A DNA stretch of 64,000 bases from Bacteroidaceae bacterium HV4-6-C5C (GTDB lineage: Bacteria; Bacteroidota; Bacteroidia; Bacteroidales; Bacteroidaceae), in NCBI GenBank assembly GCA_007896885.1, contig VOIU01000013.1, positions 37,973-101,972 on the forward strand, written 5' to 3'. The notes under the pieces were generated by a model, which ran no database searches, had not been told where the DNA came from, and was given only the letters and a program-made list of their open reading frames with translations. How positions within the stretch are numbered: position 1 is the stretch's first letter; each line of letters opens with the position of its first letter. The position numbers and the translations under genes were made by a program. This document shows, piece by piece, positions 1-7,482 of the stretch.

Positions 1-1456
1 CCGTATAGCCGAAACGTAGTTCGGGTGGTAATATAATGCGGCAAAAGGTGGATTTCCGGTAACCTTGTGCACCAACCAAAAGAGGTGACGTACTGTTTCC
101 ATGCTGACGGTCGAGTCCGCGCCAATGTGCCACCATACTCAGAAACCAACGGTAGAATAACTCCCGCCAATACGAATTGTGGCATGGGACCAAGTCGGCT
201 AAAGCACGGATGCGATCTTTTCCGTCCCATCCACCCACATCATACAGGAATTCTTCCACCGGATTGTACAAGCGAACATATTCCGAGTTCAAGAAACGGT
301 CTACATCCCGATCCCATGCGCTGATGCCTTCTTTTAAAGCGCAAATTGAAATGCTGTTGCGCACCCGCTTGTCTACAGGCTTGAAGTAGAAGTGGATGGA
401 ATCACGCTGACGATATTCCAAGTCGTCCAATACCGTATTATAGCGGAACTCGTAGCGTCGGTTTAAGAATTCCTCCAGCAGAAAAGCCGTTTCCTGTTCC
501 TTGTTCCGGCTACTTCTCTTACCAAAGCCTTTACACTCCTGATAAAGGTTGTGCAGCGTTAATCTTACCATCTGTTCATCAGATTGGCGATAATAATGGA
601 CTAATGTCTGATGCACGGCTTCCTCTTCGGGAATACCCGCCTTATAGCAATGCTCGGCAAGATGAATGAGCAAAGGTTGCAGATCGTCATCACGCTTCCA
701 GTTCTCCATTTCACGGAATGCACGTCCTAAAGCTGCCTCGTAAATCATTTTAAAGGTGTCTGCCGTTTGATATCCCGGCGTCATACGTGCAAGAGGATTC
801 TTTTCATCTTGCTTCTGTTGGCGGAAAGTCCCCTCGTCCGGCATAGAGAGAGGTTGTATTAGACAAAACGGTACGGCATCAGGATTATAGTAAGGACATT
901 CGTCCAGCGTCATTCGGCAATTTTGTGTTAATGCGGGTTCTTTCAGTGTAATATCGAAAGGCAATACCGGTTGATAACACCTTACGGCAAGACGGTAAGC
1001 ATGTGCATGAAACAATACTGCCTTTTTCTCTTCCACAGGCAATCCTTCATCCTCAGGTAAGGCAAATCGAACCCAGATTTTCACACTACGTCCGCTAGCA
1101 CCGCAAAACGCGGCAAAAGTCTGTGGAAGCAGTGCTGCCTGCTGTTTTACAAGCTCCACTTCATATTGCCCCGATAGTTTGTTAATGTCCAACTGCACTA
1201 TGCCGTTATAATGCTTCATTTGGTGTTCGCCGTCTTTACTGCGACAATATTCCACAGCAGGATAAATACGTGGCAATTTGTCTATGTGTTCATATCGGGC
1301 ATGGGTTCCCTCCAATGCAGGTAGTATCTCACGTAAGGCGGTGATATATCCGGATTTTGTCTCCGACTTTATCTTCTCGAACAATGTGTTTGCTTCACAA
1401 GTACTTAGCGTTTCTTTCCCACTATCTTTCTCTTCTCTAATTAAAGTGACTTTCAT
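1..1456 (-). CDS. VirE-family P-loop protein (BT4734-like N-terminal domain), truncated by window edge
   Basis: An open frame runs from the ATG at 1456 to base 1 without a stop, so about 485 residues are visible and the C-terminus lies outside the window. The N-terminal part (MKVTLIREEKDSG) resembles the VirE N-terminal/BT4734 family of Bacteroidales. The central part is helical. Near the window edge the P-loop-like GAQGYRKSTF followed by LPPELRFGY matches the start of the VirE (virulence-associated E) NTPase domain. The P-loop carries YRKS where most NTPases have G-GKS/T. Such proteins are thought to be primase/helicase-like ATPases of mobile or phage-derived origin, but their cellular role is not established. 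In Bacteroides they commonly sit near an HU-HIG gene such as the one at 13388, from which this gene is separated by the defence island. The family call is from motif memory. Confidence 0.75.
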   Translation of the reverse strand, partial: MKVTLIREEKDSGKETLSTCEANTLFEKIKSETKSGYITALREILPALEGTHARYEHIDKLPRIYPAVEYCRSKDGEHQMKHYNGIVQLDINKLSGQYEVELVKQQAALLPQTFAAFCGASGRSVKIWVRFALPEDEGLPVEEKKAVLFHAHAYRLAVRCYQPVLPFDITLKEPALTQNCRMTLDECPYYNPDAVPFCLIQPLSMPDEGTFRQQKQDEKNPLARMTPGYQTADTFKMIYEAALGRAFREMENWKRDDDLQPLLIHLAEHCYKAGIPEEEAVHQTLVHYYRQSDEQMVRLTLHNLYQECKGFGKRSSRNKEQETAFLLEEFLNRRYEFRYNTVLDDLEYRQRDSIHFYFKPVDKRVRNSISICALKEGISAWDRDVDRFLNSEYVRLYNPVEEFLYDVGGWDGKDRIRALADLVPCHNSYWRELFYRWFLSMVAHWRGLDRQHGNSTSPLLVGAQGYRKSTFCRIILPPELRFGYT

Positions 1457-1784
1457 AATTATGATAATAATAAGCGGCTGTCTTATGTGAGGCGGTCGTA
1501 CAAATGTGATAGTTATAAATGCAACCTCACCGTTTATTCTCTTTATTTGCTTGAATCTTTTGGTGAGTCTGCTTTCTGATAAAATGACAATTAGATTACA
1601 AATTTATAAAATCAAAATCAATATCTACAAACCCGAGTTCGATATAATTTAAAATGGAATATACAATTGTGCAACCGGTTCAAATTCTATATTAATAGAT
1701 GGCTTATTTGGTTAAAATGTATTACATGAAATCCAAGAAAGTCTTTATCTGTTATATTGTCTGTCCACATATTATTTTGTATTA
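1457..1784. other. Non-coding stretch between VirE-like gene and defence island
   Basis: This AT-rich stretch of 328 bases holds no open frame that looks coding. It must contain the promoter of the VirE-like gene and the 3' boundary of the defence operon. I see no perfect TAnnTTTG box and no strong terminator hairpin here. Confidence 0.5.
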
Positions 1785-3257
1785 TTATTTGATTTCAAAT
1801 ACTCTCCCTAACGAATAAATAACTGTTTGTTCGGTAAAGTTATATACGGCATCAGTGATTTCGACCAAGGCACTTTCGCGGTCTTTGTGGTAGCCGACAA
1901 AGAAACGTATAGCATCGTATTTTTTGAGCCAGCGTTTGCCTTCATCCTGATAGGTGTATTTGTTGATTGTGGAAGGTTTGAGTAAGCGGTATTCTTCTTT
2001 TTTTGTGCCGGCAACAATTTCTTTAAAGTAGTTTTCCTTGATATTAAGCGTTAGGATTTTCCACCCAGTTGTATCTATGGTTTTGTTTTCAGGCGTTTCA
2101 GCAACAGTGTGTTCAATGATAATATGGCTTGCTGCATCGTAACTTATCGGAATTTCATTCATGATACACTGAATTGCTTTTTCAATGGCTGAATAGGGCA
2201 CCACAAACCATTCTTCGGGTACATGACTTCCGATTTTTACCTGTAAACGAACATCTTTGAATACGCGGTGTATCAGCGATTCAAACAGCGATACATTCAT
2301 ATTGAAGGTTTTCCACGAAGCTACTACTTCTACCTTTGCATTCAGATAAGTAGGCTCATTTTCAGCATTGGCAATACGCTCGGCTACCGTAGTGGTGCTG
2401 AATCCTATTTTATAAAGATTTTCGATAGACTTTATTTCTGGATTTTCGGACAGTGATTTCAGTACATAGATATACCCGGAAGGTTTATCTTCAGTTGTTG
2501 CATTAAAATGAGAGTTGAAATACTCACTTGCTGTTTCGCTGTTTTCACGTACTGTATATCCGTTTTCATAAAGAGCCTTACGTAATGTGTCTAATTTCAC
2601 ATCCGACATGGTTCCATTTTCAAAAATACAAATACTACGTCCCATCAATCGGCCTTTGCGATCCCGATTTCGGTCAAGAACTTCGGCCAAATAAACTAAC
2701 ATACCATCCAATACGAAATAGCATCCGGGGCTTTCCAACTGACTGGAAGTGAACTTCACAAAACTCCGCTTCCCTGCTTTTAATTCCTCATGCACTTTTA
2801 TAAATTCATCGCGATACAAATGGAAATCATTGCATTTGCGTCGTTGTGCAATATAGTCGGAAGCATCTGTTTTAGGTGATTTTTTCAGGTGTTCAGGCAC
2901 AGTCAGTATATCGGAAGCATCTTCTACTAAATCCAATAATGGGTCATTGAGAAAGGCTTCAATATCAGTTTCGGTTATTGGTTGTTTGGGACGCAGGAGT
3001 TCAAACCTGTCGTACGGCAAAAGTTGATTTAATTTGTCTGTGTCATTCAGAAAGCCCTGCAGGCGGCTAAACAGCAGCCGTTCTTTCATACCCTTCGTTT
3101 TGCCCGGCAAACGTTGGTGTTGTTCGTAGAAAGTATTTATTTCTTCGAACGACTGTAGTAAGCGGTCATCAGAAGTTGGTTTCAGCTCCGTTGGTTTTAC
3201 ATCGGCAAACAAAGGATCGTTGAAAATATCCTGTAATTCTTTTTCTATGTCCATCAT
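1785..3257 (-). CDS. GIY-YIG (T5orf172-like) nuclease fused to ASCH domain
   Basis: About 490 residues, a putative nuclease. The GIY-YIG core begins at about residue 261 (GYIYVL), continues with LYKIGF (the Y-IG part) and VAERIAN (the conserved Arg), and ends with LFESLIH, whose Glu is the expected metal ligand. This arrangement matches the T5orf172 subgroup found in phages and restriction systems. Residues from about 398 to the end (WKILTLNIKENY, GTKKEEYR, YDAIRFFVGY) read as an ASCH domain, a PUA-like fold that can bind RNA or modified nucleobases. The N-terminal 250 residues are not recognised. A TTG at 3266 would overlap the helicase stop, but ATG at 3257 is preferred, 5 nt after that stop. 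It is the last gene of the defence operon and is translationally close to the helicase, which suggests they act together. Nuclease activity is inferred from motifs only. Confidence 0.8.
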   Translation of the reverse strand: MMDIEKELQDIFNDPLFADVKPTELKPTSDDRLLQSFEEINTFYEQHQRLPGKTKGMKERLLFSRLQGFLNDTDKLNQLLPYDRFELLRPKQPITETDIEAFLNDPLLDLVEDASDILTVPEHLKKSPKTDASDYIAQRRKCNDFHLYRDEFIKVHEELKAGKRSFVKFTSSQLESPGCYFVLDGMLVYLAEVLDRNRDRKGRLMGRSICIFENGTMSDVKLDTLRKALYENGYTVRENSETASEYFNSHFNATTEDKPSGYIYVLKSLSENPEIKSIENLYKIGFSTTTVAERIANAENEPTYLNAKVEVVASWKTFNMNVSLFESLIHRVFKDVRLQVKIGSHVPEEWFVVPYSAIEKAIQCIMNEIPISYDAASHIIIEHTVAETPENKTIDTTGWKILTLNIKENYFKEIVAGTKKEEYRLLKPSTINKYTYQDEGKRWLKKYDAIRFFVGYHKDRESALVEITDAVYNFTEQTVIYSLGRVFEIK

Positions 3258-3262
3258 ATTAT

Positions 3263-5200
3263 TCAACGATTTTTATCCACAAACTTTTGTTTTTCATTCC
3301 GAATCACGACAATGGCCTGCGCCAACCTTCGGTTATATGGATTTGGGTCGGTAAGCTCAGGAAGTGCTCCGCTGTTTTCTTCTTTGAATTGAGGAAGATA
3401 TTTTTTGAAAAGAATAACAGCTTCCTCAAGCGTCATGTCTATTTTACTTTCTTCTATCACATTCTGAACCACTTTGAGTACAGGTGCAGTAACCGACTTG
3501 GAAAGAATCTCGTAACCACGCTGAAACGGATTAATGGTATCAATCAAATTAATGCTCAAATTATCGATATTGATAAAGCGTTTGCCTATCACCATAAAGG
3601 TGTTACCTGCGTTTTGCTCCATGCTTGCACCTTTGGTTACGGCATCGAGTACTAAATGTTGTCGCACCTCTTCTACTTCGTCGGGTGAAAGTTCCGGGTA
3701 TTTTTCCTGAATGATTTTTGGAATAAGTACCTGGTTTATCACTTCGGGAGCAACGCCACCACCCATTGAACGAACAACCATATCGTCCTGCAAAATGGTT
3801 GCTTTAAGGTCGGTGAGATCACCGGCTACAATTTCTTTAGTACGCACGGACGAAAGCGATTTTAGTCCTTCCACGAAAATGCGGGGTGTATCATCATCGC
3901 CAGATTCTTCATCCTTTTTGGTTTTAAAATTCCACGAAGGAGCCATTACCTGTTCCATTAGCAGCGAAACGGTAATTGCTTTTAGCATATCGTTGACGGC
4001 AGTTTCCACTTTTTGCTGTACTGCATCGGGGCAGGCTATCAGGTTGGTGAACTGGGCGTGTGATTTGCCTTCGCAGTCGCGGGTACAACGCCCGATAATC
4101 TGAACCACTTCGGTCAAACTGCCACGCACTCCAATAGTCAAACAATGGTCGCACCATTGCCAGTCGAAACCTTCTTTGGCCGTACCCAAGGCAACAATAA
4201 TATCCACCGCATCAGGCTTATGCATTCTTTGCAAAAATGCTTGTAATTGCAATCGTTCACGCGGATTATCTTCCACCAAATCGGCGATCTTCAACAACTG
4301 CCCATTCGGAGTTCGTACGGTGTAAATACGAGTTTCGTAGTTGATTTCTACTGTTTCACCAATTTTATCAATGATCTGTTTTACTTCGTCGTATTTATCA
4401 CCTGTTGAAGCACGGGAATTGACCGAAGGAATATGAATAATTGTTTTCTTACTCAGGTCTAACACTTCCATAATGGCGGTAAGATAGGCTCCCTGATAAA
4501 AGTGATAACCGATACCCAGACTTTTCAGGTATTTGTACCCGTTGAGCTGTTCGTAGTAATTATAAGTTACCGGGTGAAAGCGGTTTTCGTCGTCGGGGCG
4601 AAGTACCGGCACACCATCGCCACGGAAGTAAGAACCAGTCATGGCAATTACGTGGGCATTGGTTTGTGTCATTAATCGGTGAACCAAATCGCCCAAGCCG
4701 CTATTGGCATCGGCTGAAACATGGTGAAATTCGTCAATAGCCAGCAAGCAATCGGTAAATGCCTCATCGCTTAGTTCTTTTGCCGCAAAACGCAAAGTGG
4801 CATGAGTACAAACCAAAATTTCAGCCTGAGCGTCGGTAGTAAATTCTTTAAATCGTTTTACCTTGCTTTGCTCATTCTCGGCATCGCACAAGTTGTAATA
4901 CTTTGCCACTTTCCAATCGGTAAAGAAACCGTGTTTTTCCAAATCGGTATTGGCAAACGATCGACCAATTGTTTTTTCGGGTACCGCCACTATTGCTTTC
5001 TTTAAGCCCTGATAGCGGAGCTTATCCAATGCCAGGAACATGAGCGCACGGCTTTTGCCCGAAGCCGGAGGAGCTTTCAGCAGAATATACTGTTTGGCGC
5101 GTGCTTCATAAGCCTTTGCCTGCATTTCGCGCATACCCAAACTATTTGTATTTGTGGCTTTGCCTGTTTGGGCATAGTTTATATTGACGATATTTTCCAT
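3263..5200 (-). CDS. DEAD/DEAH superfamily 2 helicase (type III Res-like)
   Basis: About 645 residues. Motif I is APPASGKS at about residue 43. Motif II is DEFHH within LLAIDEFHHVS, motif III is AMTGSYF, and the C-terminal RecA domain shows KEGFDWQWCDH and QIIGRCTRD (motifs V and VI). This is the ResIII/UvrB-like architecture of helicase or translocase subunits of restriction systems. The frame stays open to 5293, but that extension runs through a C-rich hairpin (AGCTCCCCCAAGGGGGAG, around 5211-5228) of a kind common between genes in Bacteroidales. The ATG at 5200 has GGAGG 7 nt upstream, so it is chosen. No nuclease domain is seen in this chain; cleavage would have to come from the adjacent GIY-YIG protein. 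It belongs to the same minus-strand operon as the methyltransferase upstream. Confidence 0.85.
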   Translation of the reverse strand: MENIVNINYAQTGKATNTNSLGMREMQAKAYEARAKQYILLKAPPASGKSRALMFLALDKLRYQGLKKAIVAVPEKTIGRSFANTDLEKHGFFTDWKVAKYYNLCDAENEQSKVKRFKEFTTDAQAEILVCTHATLRFAAKELSDEAFTDCLLAIDEFHHVSADANSGLGDLVHRLMTQTNAHVIAMTGSYFRGDGVPVLRPDDENRFHPVTYNYYEQLNGYKYLKSLGIGYHFYQGAYLTAIMEVLDLSKKTIIHIPSVNSRASTGDKYDEVKQIIDKIGETVEINYETRIYTVRTPNGQLLKIADLVEDNPRERLQLQAFLQRMHKPDAVDIIVALGTAKEGFDWQWCDHCLTIGVRGSLTEVVQIIGRCTRDCEGKSHAQFTNLIACPDAVQQKVETAVNDMLKAITVSLLMEQVMAPSWNFKTKKDEESGDDDTPRIFVEGLKSLSSVRTKEIVAGDLTDLKATILQDDMVVRSMGGGVAPEVINQVLIPKIIQEKYPELSPDEVEEVRQHLVLDAVTKGASMEQNAGNTFMVIGKRFINIDNLSINLIDTINPFQRGYEILSKSVTAPVLKVVQNVIEESKIDMTLEEAVILFKKYLPQFKEENSGALPELTDPNPYNRRLAQAIVVIRNEKQKFVDKNR

Positions 5201-5423
5201 AAGCTCCCTCCAGCTCCCCCAAGGGGGAGAGATTGCGGAGTGCAATTTTATGTTGTTTATATGTGTGAGATCAGATTTTTCAGCTCCGTACATTTTTGGT
5301 CTCAGCTGGGTACCTGATTTGTTTTTGCTGTGTATAAGTTGCTTATTATCAGTTTAATGATTTTTAATGAGCTGGATACTTCAAAAGTTCAACTTCGGCA
5401 ACTTCGGCATCAATCAGACAAAA

Positions 5424-5475
5424 AGAATTTATCCGCCATTTACCCGCCATATCCGCCATTTACCCGCCATTTACG
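5424..5475. repeat. Short tandem CCGCCATTTA-type repeats
   Basis: Four to five copies of the unit CCGCCAT(T)TA lie head to tail, starting with ATCCGCCATTTACCCGCCAT and repeating with small variations up to the stop of the AlbA_2 gene at 5471. The repeat covers the 3' end of that gene and the first part of the 270-base gap before the helicase start. Its period of about 9-10 bases could let the gene's C-terminus change by slippage; this is inference. Confidence 0.7.
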
Positions 5476-6802
5476 AGTCATACCTGCCAGTTTTTATAAC
5501 ATAAGAAGTCGATTTACTTTCTCCGACTCTATCTAAAATATATAGTTTGTACAACTCTTCTAAATCCCGGGAAGCCGTTCTTTCAGAAGTTTCGTTCAAT
5601 TTCTGATATTCACTATTTGTAATTCTACCTTTTTCTTTTACATAAATTACAGCTTTGACTTGACGGCTATTTAGCCCAAGTTTTACTAACTGTTCTGCTG
5701 TCAGATTATCTTTGAAAAGTGTAACCACGAATCCGCCATCACGCTCGGTAAGTTCGGGTTCGGGTAATTCAGCAGCTTTGCAAGTATCAATGATTTTGAG
5801 TGTTCCACGTCCCCAGCTATCAATAAGACCACCTTTGAAACATACATCAGCAATAACAGGATTTCTCGGCTTTGAAGAATGGGTACGTTTAAGAGCATCT
5901 AAACTAATGCCTTCCGGCAACTGCCCATCGTTCCACACACTCATTTTATCGTCGTACACTCTTATTTGCGTTTGTGCACCCATATAGTTTCGGTGTACCA
6001 ATGCATTCAATAACATTTCACGAATAGCCGGAACGGGATATTCGCCTTTTTCTACCCGGTACATTCCCTCAAATTCAACAGGGCGAGTAAGGAATTTGTG
6101 GTTTAATTGCTCCAATACATTTCTTAGCTGCACCACAAGGTTTCCTTCTTCTACTTCCTGAAAACGCAAATCTACATCATCCTTAGCAAATCGCCCAATT
6201 TTTACGGACGTATTAGGATAAAACCTTCCGGGATCTTTGCCAAAGAGAATAATAGCAGCCCGTTTGAGCTGTCCATTTTCGGTCAGTCGGAGTTTTTCCA
6301 GAATATCTTCGGTAGATAAACCATCCACATCGGGTAAGCGTCCTTTTTCTTTGGAAATCTGTAAAAAGTATCTGAATGATTTTTCATCAATATCATCGAT
6401 AGTTGCCCGTGGTTCAATTACATCATCCCAGGTTCTTCCCGATTTACGCAATAGAAATTCATTAAGAGAAGCACCAGTCAATTCGTGTTTTGTACTTCCA
6501 CTCCTGTAATAATACTTTCCCCGCAAGGAAATAGGCACTGCGTAGGACGGAGTGATTATTTCAATTAAATAATGCTCTCCTTCCTGCAGAAGATTTACTT
6601 CGGCAGTAATTCCCATTGTATCTCTTATTTTATTGGGAATATCATCCATCAAACGTTTGTAATTTTCGACACCCACTACATTGCCAAGGTCATCTTTACC
6701 TATGTAAATAACTCCGCCTTGAGCATTGGCAAAGCCGCAAATCCATTTGAGGTATTCATCGTGCCAACTTTCTTTGTATTCTACGTTTTGAGTTTCGGGC
6801 AT
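5471..6802 (-). CDS. AlbA_2 domain ATP-binding protein (RecG-like/Schlafen-type)
   Basis: 443 residues. The N-terminus (NVEYKESW, then FANAQGGVIYIGKDD with NVVGV) is a clear AlbA_2/Schlafen-type domain at about residues 5-110. The middle and C-terminal half contain REMLLNALVHRNY and GGLIDSWGRGTLKI, the HATPase_c_4 pattern typical of proteins annotated as putative ATP-dependent helicase RecG or transcriptional regulators. The last 80 residues look like a winged helix (LNSRQVKAVIYVKEKGRITNSEYQKL, read in pieces). Proteins of this class occur as stand-alone regulators and inside defence islands, and Schlafen-like AlbA_2 domains can be RNA-binding or nucleolytic. Here the gene is the third from the end of the restriction-type operon. 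It may sense infection or regulate the operon; the role is inferred from context only. Confidence 0.8.
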   Translation of the reverse strand: MPETQNVEYKESWHDEYLKWICGFANAQGGVIYIGKDDLGNVVGVENYKRLMDDIPNKIRDTMGITAEVNLLQEGEHYLIEIITPSYAVPISLRGKYYYRSGSTKHELTGASLNEFLLRKSGRTWDDVIEPRATIDDIDEKSFRYFLQISKEKGRLPDVDGLSTEDILEKLRLTENGQLKRAAIILFGKDPGRFYPNTSVKIGRFAKDDVDLRFQEVEEGNLVVQLRNVLEQLNHKFLTRPVEFEGMYRVEKGEYPVPAIREMLLNALVHRNYMGAQTQIRVYDDKMSVWNDGQLPEGISLDALKRTHSSKPRNPVIADVCFKGGLIDSWGRGTLKIIDTCKAAELPEPELTERDGGFVVTLFKDNLTAEQLVKLGLNSRQVKAVIYVKEKGRITNSEYQKLNETSERTASRDLEELYKLYILDRVGESKSTSYVIKTGRYDS

Positions 6803-6816
6803 AATATGATAGTTTG

Positions 6817-7482
6817 TTAAAGTAAATTTCTATTTTTAGCCACCTCTATCTCCTGAATAATATATTGCTGCATAAATGACAATACTTCACTTTTACAGTC
6901 CAATAATTCCAATATTTCTGTATTATAATCAAATACTTGAGGTTGTGACAGAGCTTGCGGATTATTAATGGCCAAAAAATCAGTCATATATTTGTTGTAG
7001 TTGATTAAGAGTTTATGCAATCGCAGCATTTTATTGAATAATTCGGAATTTTCTTCAATGGGAAATAATGAATGTTTGGTTCTCATGAATGATTCTATGT
7101 AAACATCGGCCGCAACAATAGGTGTAATTATATTGCTACTCATCAGATTGGCTTCGAGCAGCAATGCTTTATTCAGAATATTTGTGAGTGTATTTAACTC
7201 CTCTTGTCTAATCTGTGTTACTATCAATGATTTCTGATAATCCAGTTCTTTGTTCTTTCTTCTTTCATCGCTTTTATCAATGGCATTTGTCAGGCGGATA
7301 AATACGGCAATATTCAGAACTGTAAAAACAGGTGCCAAGATACCCCCAATGTAACCTCCAAAGTTTGCCCAATCCTGGGTAGAGTGAGATATGCCCTGAT
7401 TAAAAATCAAGAAGTAAGCCCCAACTGTCAATACAATTGACATGGCTATAACAGTACCTACGGTTTTACTCATTCTATTCAT
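6817..7482 (-). CDS. Small membrane protein, Abi-like (phage abortive infection family resemblance)
   Basis: 221 residues. Two hydrophobic segments at about residues 10-28 and 43-65 bracket the motif DWANFGGYIGGILAPVF, which resembles the W-FG-Y-GGIL-P signature of putative phage abortive infection membrane proteins (PF16872 type). The rest is a soluble, largely helical domain starting with a charged coiled-coil-like segment (KSDERRKNKELDYQKS). The start codon overlaps the stop of the methyltransferase gene by 4 nt (ATGA), so the two are probably translationally coupled, and the AlbA_2 gene begins 14 nt downstream. The gene is AT-rich compared with the ends of the methyltransferase. The sequence suggests a membrane-anchored effector or sensor of the defence operon; no enzymatic motif is visible. 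Confidence 0.6.
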   Translation of the reverse strand: MNRMSKTVGTVIAMSIVLTVGAYFLIFNQGISHSTQDWANFGGYIGGILAPVFTVLNIAVFIRLTNAIDKSDERRKNKELDYQKSLIVTQIRQEELNTLTNILNKALLLEANLMSSNIITPIVAADVYIESFMRTKHSLFPIEENSELFNKMLRLHKLLINYNKYMTDFLAINNPQALSQPQVFDYNTEILELLDCKSEVLSFMQQYIIQEIEVAKNRNLL

